In this document: positions 44,955-58,100 of the stretch, piece after piece
How positions within the stretch are numbered: position 1 is the first letter of the stretch
Layout of the letters: each line of letters starts with the position of its first letter
Origin: Cladocopium goreaui
Lineage: Eukaryota; Sar; Dinophyceae; Suessiales; Symbiodiniaceae
Direction: 5' to 3'
NCBI GenBank assembly: GCA_947184155.2
Contig: CAMXCT020001030.1
Coordinates: 53,501 to 117,500 of the forward strand
Length of the DNA stretch: 64,000 nucleotides
The notes under the pieces: model-generated
Database searches by the model: none
What the model was told of the DNA's origin: nothing
Seen by the model: the letters and a program-made list of their open reading frames with translations, nothing else
Translations under genes and position numbers: made by a program

Positions 44955-45775
44955 CACGAAAGCCAGCCGCTAGGCTAGGCGAAGTTATTCTTGCGAACAA
45001 AGTGAGTTAAGGGGGTCTGGGGGCAGAGCGCCCCGAGAGGGACAAAAATGAGGAAATTAGGTGGTAAAAAAGGTGGCCACAGGTAAACTTTTTTAGGGTT
45101 ATGTGCCAGGTGGCAATTGGGTGACGTTGGGGTATCGATTCCCCCCTGGTCCGCCCTCCGAGGTGGATCTGGGCAGATTGCAATGGAGGGGAAAATGATG
45201 AGAAAAACAATAGAAAAAATGAGGGAATATGATATAAAACAATGGGGAAAAAATGGGAAAGGAGGGGAAAATGATGGAAAATGATGAGAAAAAACAATGG
45301 AAAAATGAGGGAATATGACATAAAACAATGGGAAAAAAATGGGAAAGGAGGGGAAAATGATGAGAAAAACAATGGAAAAAATGAGAGACTATGATATAAA
45401 ACAATGGAAAAAATGGGAAAGCAATGGAAAATTTGAGTAGAACGCTTGGAAAATTGATTAAAACGCGAGGCGAAACGGTGGAAAGAATAGGGAGAGGGTA
45501 AAATGATGCCAAGTAAAATTGAGGCTCCGATGTGGGACCATTATCGCGTAAAGCACGCGTGAAACAATGGAAAAGCAATGGAAAAATTGCAGTTTCGATG
45601 TGTGACCACTATGGAGTAGAAGCACAGAAAAAAAACCATGGAAGAAACGAGTAAAACCGTTTATACGGTGCAACTGTAGGGATTGTGAAAGGTGCATTTG
45701 GGTAAGCGTTAGACACACTGAGATAATAGAAGGGTAATGATGGAGAAATCGAGCAACACCATGGCAAAACACTGG
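44955..45775. repeat. Long direct repeat R1, copy 2
   Basis: Matches 43161-43958 at an offset of about 1,794 bp, including CACGAAAGCCAGCCGCTAGG and the GC-rich GGGGGTCTGGGGGCAGAGCG. Continues at the right into GATGGAAAAGC-type degenerate units up to about 46140. Confidence 0.92.
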
Positions 45776-46150
45776 AAAAATTGATGAAATGGAAGGATAA
45801 ATTGATAGCGTAAAATATGGGACGGTTGAGTAAAACTGGAGGAAAAACTGTGAAAAAAACACTGGGGAGACTGGAATGGAGGGGAAAATGATGTCGAGTA
45901 AAACTATGGAAAAGCAATGGAAAAAATGAAAAAAATGTGGCTTCGATGTGAGACCATTAGCGATGGAAAAGCAATGGAAAAATTGAGGGACTATGATGAA
46001 GAAGTGGAGAAAAACAATGGAAAAAACATTGGAAAAATTGCGGCTCTGATGTGGGACCAAAATGATGCCAAGTAAAATAAGAGTAAAATGACGGAAATTG
46101 ATGGGATGGAAACACAATGGAAAAATTGAGGCTCCGATGTGGGACCACTA
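45776..46150. repeat. Degenerate GGAAAAACAATGG repeats
   Basis: A decayed extension of the R1 tail, ending in TTGAGGCTCCGATGTGGGAC, a tag that recurs inside the neighbouring minisatellite at 47486 and in R1 copy 2 at 45519. Confidence 0.85.
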
Positions 46151-49100
46151 TATGTGCAAGAAGAGTTTCTGGGTGAAGAGTCTCTAGGTGCAAAGTATAT
46201 GGGTGAAAAGTTTGTGCAAGAAGAGTTTCTGGGTGAAGAGTCTCTGGGTGAAAAGTCTGTGCAAGAAGAGTTTCTGGGTGAAGAGTCTCTGGGTGAAAAG
46301 ATGTGAAAAGTATATTGGTGAAAAGTATGTGCAAGAAGAGTTTCTGGGTGAAGAGTCTCTGGGTGAAAAGTATATGGGTGAAACGTAGGTGCAAGAAGAG
46401 TATCTGGGTGAAAGTATATGGTGAAAAATATGTGCGAGAAAAGTTTCTAGGTGAAGAGTCTCTGGGTGAAAAGTATATGGGTGAAAAGTATGTGCAAGAA
46501 GAGTTTCTGGGTGAAGAGTCTCTGGGTGAAAAGTATATGGGTGAAAAGTATGTGCAAGAAGAGTTTCTTGGTGAAGAGTCTATGGGTGAAAATATGTGGG
46601 TGAAAAGTATTTGTAAGAAGAGTTTCTGGGTGAAGAGTCTCTGGGTGAAAAGTATATGGGTGAAAAGTATGTGCAAGAAGAGTTTCTGGGTGAAAAGTAT
46701 ATGGGTGAAAAGTATGTGCAAGAAGAGTTTCTGGGTGCAGAGTCTCTGGGTGAAAAGTATATGGGCGAAAAGTATGTGCAAGAAGAGTCTCTGGGTGAAA
46801 AGTCTGTGCAAGGAGATTTCTGGGTGAAGAATCTCTGGTTGAAAAGTGTATGGGCGAACTGATGTGCAAGAAGAGTTTCTGGGTGAAGAGTCTCTGGGTG
46901 AAAAGTATATGGGTGAAAAGTATGTGCAAGAAGGGTTTCTGGGTGCAGAGTCTCTGGGTGAAAAGTATATGGGTGAAAAGTATGTGCAAGAAGAGTTTCT
47001 AGGTGAAGAGTCTCTGGGTGAAAAGTATTCTCTGGGTAAAAAGTATATGGGTGAAAAGTATGTGCAAGAAGAGTTTCTGGGTGAAGAGTCTCTGGGTGAA
47101 AAGTTTATGGGTGAAAAGTATGTGCAAGAAGAGTTTCTGGTTGAAGAGTCTCTGGGTGAAAAGTATATGGGTGAAAAGTATGTGCAAGAAGAGTTTCTGG
47201 GTGAAGAGTCTCTGGGTGAAAAGTATATGGGCGAAAAGTATTTGCAAGAAGAGTTTCTGGGTGAAGAGTCTCTGGGTGAAAAGTATGTGGGTGAAAAGTA
47301 TGTGCAAGAAGAGTTTCTGGGTGAAGAGTCTCTGGGTGAAAAGTATATGGGTGAAAAGTATGTGCGAGAAGAGTTTCTGGGTGAAGAGTCTCTGGGTGAA
47401 AAGTATATGGGTGAAAAGTATGTGCAAGAAGAGTCTCTGGGTGAAAAGTCTCTGGGTAAAAAGTATATATGGGTGAAAAGTAAAATTGAGGCTCCGATGT
47501 GGCACCATTATATGTGCAAGAAGAGTTTCTGGGTGAAGAGTCTCTGGGTGAAAAGATGTGAAAAGTATATGGGTGAAATGTATGTGCAAGAGTTTCTGGG
47601 TGAAGAGTCTCTGGGTGAAAAGTATATGGGTGAAAAGTCGGTGCAAGAAGAGTCTTTGGGTGAAAGTATATGGGTGAAAAATATGTGCAAGAAAAGTTTC
47701 TAGAAGAAGAGTCTCTGGGTGAAAAGTATATTGGTGAAAAGTATGTGCAAGAAGAGTTTCTGGGTGAAGAGTCTCTGGGTGAAAAGTATATGGGTGAAAC
47801 GTATGTGCAAGAAGAGTCTCTGGGTGAAAAGTATATGGGTGAAAAGTATGTGCAAGAAGAGTTTCTGGGTGAAGAGTCCCTGGGTGAAAAGTATATGGGT
47901 GAAAAGTATGTGCAAGAAGAGTTTCTGGGTGAAGAGTCTCTGGGTGAAAAGTATATGGGTGAAAAGTATGTGCAAGAAGAGTTTCTGGGTGAAGAGTTCT
48001 GGGTAAAAAGTATATGGGCGAAAAGTATGTGCAAGAAGGGTCTCTTTGTGAAAAGTCTGTGCAAGGAGAGTTTCTGGGTGAAGAATCTCTGGGTGAAAAG
48101 TATATGGGTGAAAAGTATGTTCAAGAAGAGTTTCTGGGTGAAGAGTTCTGGGTAAAAAGTATATGGGCGAAAAGTATGTGCAAGAAGAGTTTCTGGGTGA
48201 AGAGTCTCTGGGTGAAAAGTATATGGGTGAAAAGTATGTGCAAGAAGAGTTTCTAGGTGAAGAGTCTCTGGGTGAAAAGTATATTGGTGAAAAGTATGTG
48301 CAAGAAGAGTTTCTGGGTGAAGAGTCTCTGGGTGAAAAGTATATGGGTGAAAAGTCTGTGCAAGAAGAGTTTCTGGGTGAAGAGTCTCTGGGTGAAAAGA
48401 ATATGGGTGAAAAGTATGTGCAAGAAGAGTTTCTGGGTGACGAGTCTCTGGGTGAAAAGTATATTGGTGAAAAGTATGTGCAAGAAGAGTTTCTGGGTGA
48501 AGAGTCTCTGGGTGAAAAGTATATGGGTGAAAAGTATGTGCAAGAAGAGTTTCTGGGTGAAGAGTCTCTGGGTGAAAAATCTGTGCAAGAAGAGTTTCTG
48601 GGTGAAGAGTCTCTGGGTGAAAAGTATATGGGTGAAATGTATGTGCAAGAAGAGTTTCTGGGTGAAGAGTCTCTGGGTGAAAAGTATATGGGTGAAAAGT
48701 ATGTGCAAGAAAAGTTTCTGGGTGAAAGTATATGGGTGAAAAATATGTGCAAGAAAAGGTTCTAGGTGAAGAGTCTCTGGGTGAAAAGTATATTGGTGAA
48801 AAGTATGTGCAAGAAGAGTTTCTGGGTGAAGAGTCTCTGGGTGAAAAGTATATGGGTGAAAAGTAGGTGCAAGAAGAGTCTCTGGGTGAAAAGTATATGG
48901 GTGAAAAGTATGTGCAAGAAGAGTTTCTAGGTGAAGAGTCTCTGGGTGAAAAGTATATGGGTAAAAAGTATATGGGTGAAAAGTATGTGCACGAAGAGTT
49001 TCTGGTTGAAGAGTCTCTGGGTGAAAAGTCTGTGCAAGAAGAGTTTCTGGGTGAAGAATCTCTGGGTGAAAAGTATATGGGCGAAAAGTATGTGCAAGAA

Positions 49101-49530
49101 AAAAAATTGGGTGAAGAGTCTCTTTGTGAAAAGTATATGGGTGAAAAGTATGTGCAAGAAGAGTTTCTGGGTGAAGAGTCTCTGGGTGAAAAGTATCTGG
49201 GTGAAAAGTATGTGCAAGAAGAGTTTCTGGGTGAAGTCTCTGGGTAAAAAGTATATATGGGTGAAAAGTATGTGCAAGAAGAGTTTCTGGGTGAAGAGTC
49301 TCTGGGTGAAAAGTCTGTGCAAGAAGAGTTTCTGGGTGAAGAATCTCTGGGTGAAAAGTATATGGGCGAAAAGTATGTGCAAGAAAAAAATTGGGTGAAG
49401 AGTCTCTTTGTGAAAAGTATATGGGTGAAAAGTCTGTGCAAGAAGAGTTTCTGGGTGAAAAATCTCTGGGTGAAAAGTATATGGGTGAAATGTATTGAAG
49501 AGTCTCTGGGTGAAAAGTATGGTGGAAAAT
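46151..49530. repeat. 60-bp minisatellite made of four 15-bp modules
   Basis: About 3.4 kb of tandem repeats. The dominant 60-bp unit is four 15-mers in order: GAGTTTCTGGGTGAA, GAGTCTCTGGGTGAA, AAGTATATGGGTGAA, AAGTATGTGCAAGAA. From 47041 to 47400 six units are in perfect register; elsewhere modules are deleted or duplicated. Since 15 and 60 are multiples of three and the unit lacks stops in most frames, both strands carry very long open frames: + frames read EEFLGEESLGEKYMGEKYVQ, and minus frames reach 778 codons (49441-47105). I see no start context, introns or domain, so I list it as a repeat. The AGGCTCCGATGTGG tag interrupts it at 47486. Confidence 0.95.
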
Positions 49531-49660
49531 AGGGGTAGATGGGATGCTGGCTTTCGTTGCCCCCTTCTCAGGTTTCATTATTTGTATATGACGTATATGA
49601 CTCTTTGAAATACTCAAGGTTCTCCTGATTCACAGTTGATCAGGGCACTGCTTCCCTGGT

Positions 49661-51890
49661 GTGTTGCAAGGCACCTGGGCACAGCAGAGCTTCTCTGGTG
49701 TATGGCACTTGATCGATGTGCCCTCAGTGGTTTGTCCAGGCCGTCAAGGCAGGCGGTCACCGTGACCAGACCCAGACCAAGCAAGGCAACATGAACAGGT
49801 TTAAGCATGGCATGATTGTTGGACATCAGGTGTCGTTTAAATACCGTTTAAACCTGTTTAATTTCTGTGAGATCACGAACAGGCTATGCCACAATCACCA
49901 TTGCAAAGCCGACGACTGCTGAGTATGAGCCACATATTTTGACGGTCTTCCGTACTGCAAAGAATCCGGTCGAACTGAGCTTCCTGGCCAAAGACAGCAA
50001 TGACATCGTGGCGGATCAAAGGACGCCAGTGACATTGCAAGGACATGCACGGAGGCTTCAGATAAACCAGACAAGCCAGCTCCAGCTGGCGCCGGGAAAT
50101 GGTACCCAAAAGGCCCCAGCTAATGCTGCTAATGGCACGTTTTGGAGCCACTGTACTGGCAAAGACTGTCCGGAAGGAAGACTCAGAAGACTCTATTCAA
50201 TGCGACGGCGCATGTCCAGTTCCATCAGGAGGCGAAACGGTGGTATCAAACCGATCAACATCAATCCGATGTCCTGGTTCTCCCCTCGAAGAAGGCGAGC
50301 TCTTCCCGGTGCTGCCGGTGGTGCGGCTGTGGCCACAGGTGCTGGTCTGGTCGGTGCCCGACGAAGAGGGACAGCACCAGTTGCGCCAGCACCTGGCACA
50401 GTGATGCCTGCGAATCCCTATGATACAACTGGCACAGGAGCTTCTTATTCCTCGGTGCGCAGGAGGATAAGCACTATGGGGACAACCAAAAGCTTTCACC
50501 GGAGGCGCTCATATCAAGGAGGATATGGAGGTTCCTACTCAAATCCCTATAGCTCATACAGTGCTCCATACGGCTATCCCAGCTCTAATTGGGCATATCA
50601 GAGTTTTGGAGGCCATATGCCCACGGCGACACCCTATGGATACACCGGAGCCAATGCATATTCAAGCAGCAGCGGCCTGCCCATTGCATTGGCAGCTGGT
50701 GCTGGGTTGCTGGTCGGTTCTGCCATGGGACACCACTCCGGACACTATGGACACTATTGGCATGGTTACAGCCAGGATGACATGTACAAGATGCAATGCG
50801 CATCTGGACCTGTGATGTCTAAATTGAATAATATTTCTACATGTTTCCATCCTTTTTAGCTTGCTGATTCTCTTGCACTTAATTTTTTTATATTACTACC
50901 AATGAAAACTTTCACGTGGCTGGGGCTAAGCATGTCGAAGCATCAACGACAAAACTGCGTTCAGGAGGTTGGACTGGAGGATGCCAATCTTGTGTTTCGA
51001 GTTACGGAGCTTCGTCTTGCAATGTCCTGTTGTCCCCACAGCTCGACGCAGCGCGCGACGATTTGATGTCAACGGGCTTCATTCCTTCGCAAATTTCATG
51101 GCCATTGGTGGTGAATGTGACTCATGTGGCAGGTGATGATTTTAGACCGTCAGCCATTTGCCCACCTCAAGACCCAGATGCGAAAAGCGCGCCTCGACTG
51201 AATAGCCCTCCAACCGCCTAAAACATCGGAGATGTTCCAAACATTATGAAATTTATGGAACATTGTCATATCAAATTGTCATCATTTTGAAACTTGTTCG
51301 GCCCCCGGGTGTCGTTTCACAGGCGTGGACGCCGCCTCCGATGAAGGAACTCTTCATTTCGCTCTCTGCCCTGCCAAGCCCCCCGCAGCCTGGAATGCTG
51401 GGCAGCGGTCCCGGCTACGGTTATGGGAACGGCATGACCAACCAGGGAGGATCACCTGCCACTTGGATCCACTTCAATCCACTTGGACCATTGGACACCG
51501 CCTGGATACCATGCCGTTCTTGTTATTTCTTGTTGTCACGGTATGTCATATGTCATATGTATTTTTTTGTTTGTTTTTGATTTTGTTTTCCTTGTTGATA
51601 ATACGTTTCTTCGCGATGATGTTGTTTTTGATAATGATGAGGATGGGGATGAGGGATGAGGGATGAGAAGCCGTGACGTCCTTGCTAAATCATTCGCACG
51701 CAGGAGATGAACAGTATTGAACGATGAAATCCAAATTTGAAGATGCATAGTTGATGTGTGTGAGCCTAGCGGCCTAACGGCCTAACGGTTCTTTGAGAGG
51801 TGATCTCCAACTTGGTACTGCTTTGTTCCTGCCTTGGTTGCTGCTATCTTGTGGAACGCTGCCGGAAGATGTTCGACGGCCCCTCTTCAG
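49661..51890 (+). CDS. Tandem membrane-protein family, paralogue 2
   Basis: Exon 1 ends at 49739 and reads AQQSFSGVWHLIDVPSVVCP; its start is not fixed. Intron 49740-49882 is GC-AG. Exon 2 (49883-50806) reads YATITIAKPTTAEYEPHILT, then an Arg/Ser-rich stretch (RRRMSSSIRRRNGG), HMPTATPYGYTGANAYSSSS and a Gly/Ala hydrophobic segment ALAAGAGLLVGSAMG. Intron 50807-50964 is GA-AG. Exon 3 (50965-51170) holds GWTGGCQSCVSSYGASSCN and DAARDDLMSTGFIPSQISWP. Intron 51171-51322 is GA-AG. Exon 4 from 51323 reads AWTPPPMKELFISLSAL with a Gly/Tyr-rich end. A transmembrane exon from 51800 reads VISNLVLLCSCLGCCYLVER, aligned with the poly-Cys helix of the others. The remaining 3' exons are uncertain (candidates near 52021-52180 and 54329-54430), because element 2 sits there. 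Confidence 0.7.
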
Positions 51891-52172
51891 GGCACCTGTA
51901 TGTCCCAAAGCTGCAATTTACTTGCAGATGGTGCAATAGGTTGCAGAATGTTGCAGATGTAGAATGATGTTGATGATGTTGACATGCACCAAAAAATGGG
52001 ATTCCAATCTCTTCCAGGTTCCGGCAGTCCCGCAGTGTCCCGCAGTGTCCCACAGTCCAATTTTCGTGGCTAAGACTGGCGTCCTACCTCCACAGGGCTT
52101 CTCCGGCCATCCAGGCCATGCGCCGGGCCAACATTTCCACCAGGCCATGGCCGACTGTTTCACTGCCATGAA
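51891..52172 (+). other. Possible 3' exon of paralogue 2 before element 2
   Basis: After TTCCAG near 52018 a frame reads VPAVPQCPAVSHSPIFVAKT then GFSGHPGHAPGQHFHQAMAD. It contains the 10-bp repeat CGCAGTGTCC (52031-52050). It has the Gly/Pro texture of the tail exon of the family but lacks the GPWGECLAWAV motif. It abuts the inverted-repeat element. Confidence 0.35.
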
Positions 52173-52180
52173 TTTGAAAA
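52173..52180. repeat. 8-bp target-site duplication, left copy of element 2
   Basis: TTTGAAAA before GGGAGGGCC; repeated exactly at 53998-54005. Confidence 0.85.
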
Positions 52181-52259
52181 GGGAGGGCCATTTATTTAGT
52201 TTTTTTTTTTTTTAGTTTAGGGATTTTTTTTTGGATTTCTTCCTGCTTACTCTATTGCC

Positions 52260-52590
52260 TCCTGCAGTGCTTCTCTGCTTCTTTGCTTCTATTCCTTTTT
52301 TTGTTTTTCTTGCTTTTCTTTGCTTTTTTGCTTTTTTGCTTCCCTTGCTTTTCTTTGCTTTTCTTTGCTTTTTTGCTTTTTTGCTTTTCTCGCTTTTCTG
52401 CTTTTCTTTGCTTTTTTGCTTTTCTTGCTTTTCTTGCTTTTCTTTGCTTTTTTGCTTTTTTGCTTTCCTTGCTTTTCTTTGCTTTTTTGCTTTTGTCGCT
52501 TTTCTGCTTTTCTTTGCTTTTTTGCTTCTCTTGCTTTTCTTTGCTTTTTTGCTTTTTTGCTTGTCTTTGCTTTTTTGCTTTTCCATGAGG
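52260..52590. repeat. Pyrimidine minisatellite (TTTGCTTTTT-type)
   Basis: Degenerate 8-12-bp units near the left end of element 2, corresponding in position and composition to 18545-18950. Confidence 0.95.
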
Positions 52591-52599
52591 TGTGGAGCA

Positions 52600-53657
<1,058 letters not shown>

Positions 53658-53997
53658 AACAAACAACTGTTGGAATGTCAGCCTTCAGCTCCAAAATCCT
53701 GCAAGTACTGTGAGGAATGTAGCTGTAAAGTGTTGCACATACGGTGGAAATGCAGATTCCAGCTCAAAAATGCTGCAAAGAGCATGGAAAATGGACAGAA
53801 CATGCTGCAAACTGTTGCAAATACCGTGGAAAATACAATGGAAAATGAGAGGTTCGAACTCAAAACCGTTGCACATACCGTGGAAATGGCAGTTTCCAGC
53901 TCCAAAATGCTGCAAATAGCATGGAAAATGGTGAGAACCGGAAATCCAAAAAAAATCCCCAAACTAAAAAAAAAAATCCACAAACAATTTCCTACCC

Positions 53998-54005
53998 TTT
54001 GAAAA
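53998..54005. repeat. 8-bp target-site duplication, right copy of element 2
   Basis: TTTGAAAA, identical to 52173-52180, directly after CCTACCC. Confidence 0.85.
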
Positions 54006-55150
54006 GTGGTGTTTAGATGATTTATATTTATGTATATTATGTATATTTCACATTTTTTGAATAGATGTTATGACATATATATATAATATTATGAATTTAC
54101 ATGTCAATGTGTTGTTTAATATTCTTGGATGATGCTGTGGTTCATTCTTCGATGCGATTTGGTCAGCTTTGGTCTTTGGGACAAACAGAGTGGCTTGTGA
54201 AGATTGTGCAGTATGTTCTCTGGGCATGTGTATTTTGAAGAAATTATATGAAATTATATATATGATTTTACATTTACATTATCCTTTCAGCATGGTTTCT
54301 TTGCATTTCTTTGTTCCATGGCAGCAGGATGCTGCATCGGGCCAGATCGTGCAGGGGCAGGCAGGGGCTATACCGAACTTTGAAGTATTGACAAAAGAGT
54401 TGTGTGACTGCGAACTGCTCAGAACAAACCTGTGCCTGAAGAGTAAATAGTGATGAATAGTGGGAATGGTGCGAACTTACATGCACAAAGAATTGCAAGA
54501 ACTGTGCAGGTGGTGAACGATGGTTCCAATCCTTATTGGTGACTGAGATCGAGCTTGCCTCGGAGCTTGATGAAGCCTCCATTAAATGGCAAACTGCTGG
54601 ATTCCCCAGTAAAACTGGGAAAAGGAGCTCAGGTGTGTCAAAAGTATACACCTGGGAGAGCTTTCCTTTTGGAAAGCTCAGTGTCAAAGTTACCAGCTAC
54701 AAGAATGACAAAGCAAGAGTGTTTGACGACTGGAAAGCTTCCAACTGCTGGAGCCAAGTGCATAGCCTGGTCTTCTTCAAGTCCTTCTGACGATATCAGG
54801 CCCAAGCCTTGAGCCCCGCATGGCTTATCCAACAGGGGTGATATGGAGTGAATGGAACACAACTTTCAGGAAAATGATGGCAAACAGATGGCATCGCATC
54901 CCGCATCCCCCTGTATCCCCAGAGTTGCAGATCTTGTGCATGCAGACATGTGCAGACCATGAATTTGCACACCTGTGGCCTGCAGCCTGCCTATCGGATC
55001 TGCCATGGCCTTGCTTTTGCTTGTTGCGGCTTGCATCTCAACTGAATTTGGTTAGACAAACTTTCATCAGTCCTTTTTTATCGGTGGTTTGCATGCCTTT
55101 TCCAGGCTCGGCTCATGACCACGACAAAGTTGAGGTGTATTTCCAGTTTG
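54006..55150 (+). other. Between element 2 and paralogue 3: candidate exons
   Basis: After GCAGCAG at about 54328 a frame reads DAASGQIVQGQAGAIPNFEV then LTKELCDCELL, which could be the last exon of paralogue 2, since the others end in a GxVI-helix exon. Around 54536-54780 another frame reads VTEIELASELDEASIKWQTA and ends near 54790. No domain is recognised. Confidence 0.35.
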
Positions 55151-58100
55151 CTTGTCGCAAACTGGCCTGGCTGGCCCTGGCTTCTCTGGAGTGTGGCACT
55201 ACGTTAACGTGCCAGCAATTCTTTGCCAGGGTGGGGCTGGACACTTGGATCATCGGACATCAAACATCATCGCACATATATGATATATCGAGCTAGGAAC
55301 ATCGCAACCTTTTCGGCCAGTGTAGAAAGGTGAGGCAGGTGAATCTGTTTGGCAAACTCCCCTTTTGCAATCCTCGGTTTTGACCTGTTATTGACTTATG
55401 ATATACTTATGATATACAATATATATATATATACATATATCTGGATTTCAGCGAGACTGTTTGCCACTCAGGATTTGCTGACATAGCTATTCAAAAGCCT
55501 CCCAGTGGAGACTATGAGCCACACGTTTTTACAGTCTTTTGCACCAGCAACGGTGCAATGACGCTCAGTTTCGTTGCTCGCGATGCTTCAGGGAGGACTA
55601 TTACGGACCAGTCATCTGGCCTCAATTTGCGACCTGTCACCCCAGGTACGAATTACGGGAGGCGTTTGGAAAACAACAGCCTGCCACTCGCTGAACAGTT
55701 TGAAAAGCCTGCAGAGCCTGGAAGCAGATTTTTATCGTCAGTCTCAGCCTCAGATCCAAGACGGCTCTCAAGCCGCAGGCGCTCGTTCTCATCATCGTCG
55801 CGCAGACGAACATACACAGACTCACGGCGCCGCACTATGTCTTCGCCTCGACGTCGTGTTTTGACATCTCCACGTCGGCGCACCGTGCTGGACACGAGAA
55901 GGCGCACCTCAATCGATGATTCACGAAGGAGAGCTGCCGTTCTTCCCTCCCCACGAAGAAGAACATATAGCAGCGATGGCCGTCGCAGAAGTTTCAGTAG
56001 CTATAGTAATCCGTCCCGGCCCAACATGGGACAATACGGTTATGCAAATCAACACTATGCATATCAAAACTATGGTGGGCAGATGCCCATGACCACGCCG
56101 TATGGATATTCAGGTGCCAACGCTTATCAGGGAAGCAGTGGCAACGGAATGAAGATTGCCATTGCTGGTGGAGCTGGTTTGCTGGCAGGCATTGCTGCAA
56201 ACAAACTGATGCATCATTGGGGCGGTTACAGCCAAGAGCAGCTGATGAATGCACCCTGCTCTAGAGGCTGCATGCTGGGGCATGAGCACTGATATGGCTA
56301 CGACTTGCACCTCTCCCCCACTCTCATCCTCTTCTTGGGGCAGTCATGGATTGAATTGCTCCAAGATTGCCTTTGTACGTCTCAATTCATAGTCATAATT
56401 CATAATTTAAACAATTTAAACATTAATATTTGAATGTCATTATTTGCTCAGTTCTAAAGCGTATACAGTACACCCTGGGTGTTGCTTCACCAATTGCGTT
56501 TTTGCGTTCTATGACCCATTCAAGGATTTAGGAGGACTGCACAGGATACAGTACATTTGCATTATCACACATATGCCCACGTATCAGCACGTGCCTTATC
56601 TATCCTTATCTTCAGTTTGATCCTAGTGGATCAGCGGATCAATGTTGTGGCATCTTGTGGCAGGCAGCTGGCAGGGCACTTGCGGCACCTGTATGAATCA
56701 GTACGGCGCGAACAATTGCAACGCGATGCTGGCTCCAAAATTTAATGCAGCCCGTGACGACCTCATGAGCACGGGATTCACCCCGGCCCAAGTCCAATGG
56801 CCACTGCAGGTACGTGTAACTCATGTGGCAGGCCCTGAGTTCAATCCGATGCTGATTTGCACCCCACCTGCTCCAGGTATGGCACCTAGGCTGGTGATGA
56901 GTTCTGTAGATCTCTGTGTATTTTGAATTTTCTTCACTGTGTAGGTTGATACATGTTGTTGATACTCCATTTTTTTCCGTTAAATCATGTTACTTTATCT
57001 AAATGGCTGGTTGAATTATTTGTTTGAAGGGTGCCGGGGCTTGGTGACATTTTCTGGCCAACTGCTTTGAGGCACACCCTCCAGTGCCACAAGTCTTTCT
57101 CACTTTGACTGCGCTGCAGTCATATTCAAATTCTGGAGGCAGTCCATATGGTGGCTACTCTCAATATGGCGGCTACAGCCCTGGATACGAGCAACAAACT
57201 TCCCGAGGAGGCATAATCGTGGCTCAGCATTCCCCTAGTCAGCAAATCCATTGATGTTCCATTGCATTCCATTTCTAATTCTCCCGTTCCTTCGCTATCT
57301 TCGCTTCATTGGATTTTGTGGCATTCTATGGCATTCTGATGTATTGATATGTACTGCACAACTGAGGCGAGTGTGGCCTCGAGCCTTCTTTGTTGCTGCT
57401 GTTGCTGCGGTCTTGTGGCTTTCTTCTGCGTGCGCAAAGGGAAGTCCAGCGTTGGTGATTCATCTTCTGAACCTTTTCCAAGATATTTTTAATAGTTTTA
57501 GTGGACCTTGGTCAAATACCCAGAGGCTGTGTGGGGATCTTGTTACTGAAAACCGAACACATTTTTTATATTTCAATATATTTCAATATACCCAATGCAT
57601 TCAATTCAGCACAGAGCACCTGCGGCGTCCCGGCACAAGTTGAAGCCTGAGGATGATGAAGGGACAGAGCTGTCGCACCATGCGCATCATGCGCACAACC
57701 CATACTGGGACACTGTCCCTCGTCATGATTCTAGTCATTCTAGTCTTGTTCTTGGCTTCACATTCTTGGCTTCTTCCGGTTGAGTAGCCTCATGTCACAA
57801 ATGTCATGACCATGTCATAGGTCCATCGAGACTGGGCACTGGTGGTGTCCATGTCACCAAGGCGCCTCATGCGCCTCCTGGGCCCTATGGCTCTGCGCCC
57901 GGCTTTATGGGGACTGCCGCGCCGAATGGCCAGTATTGGTCGCAGTACTGCCATGGCGAGCCAGAAATCAGCTCCGGAAATTTCATCGTGGGCCCATGGG
58001 GCGAGTGCTTAGCCTGGGCAGTGGTGTACGAGCACCAGAACCAGTGGGAAAATGATCCTGACTACAGGCACCTGGGCAATCCGGAGACACCCTGTTCATC

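Noticed and set aside
43161-45775. LTR retrotransposon with R1 as LTRs
   Set aside because: No TG...CA ends, primer-binding site, polypurine tract or polymerase/gag reading between the copies, and a third partial R1 copy lies inside.
47105-49441. 778-codon minus-strand open frame
   Set aside because: It is a consequence of a stop-free 15/60-bp repeat; the same DNA is open in several other frames on both strands, and there is no start context or domain.
46151-49530. CRISPR array
   Set aside because: The repeats are contiguous with no unique spacers of constant length, and the genome is eukaryotic with spliced genes.
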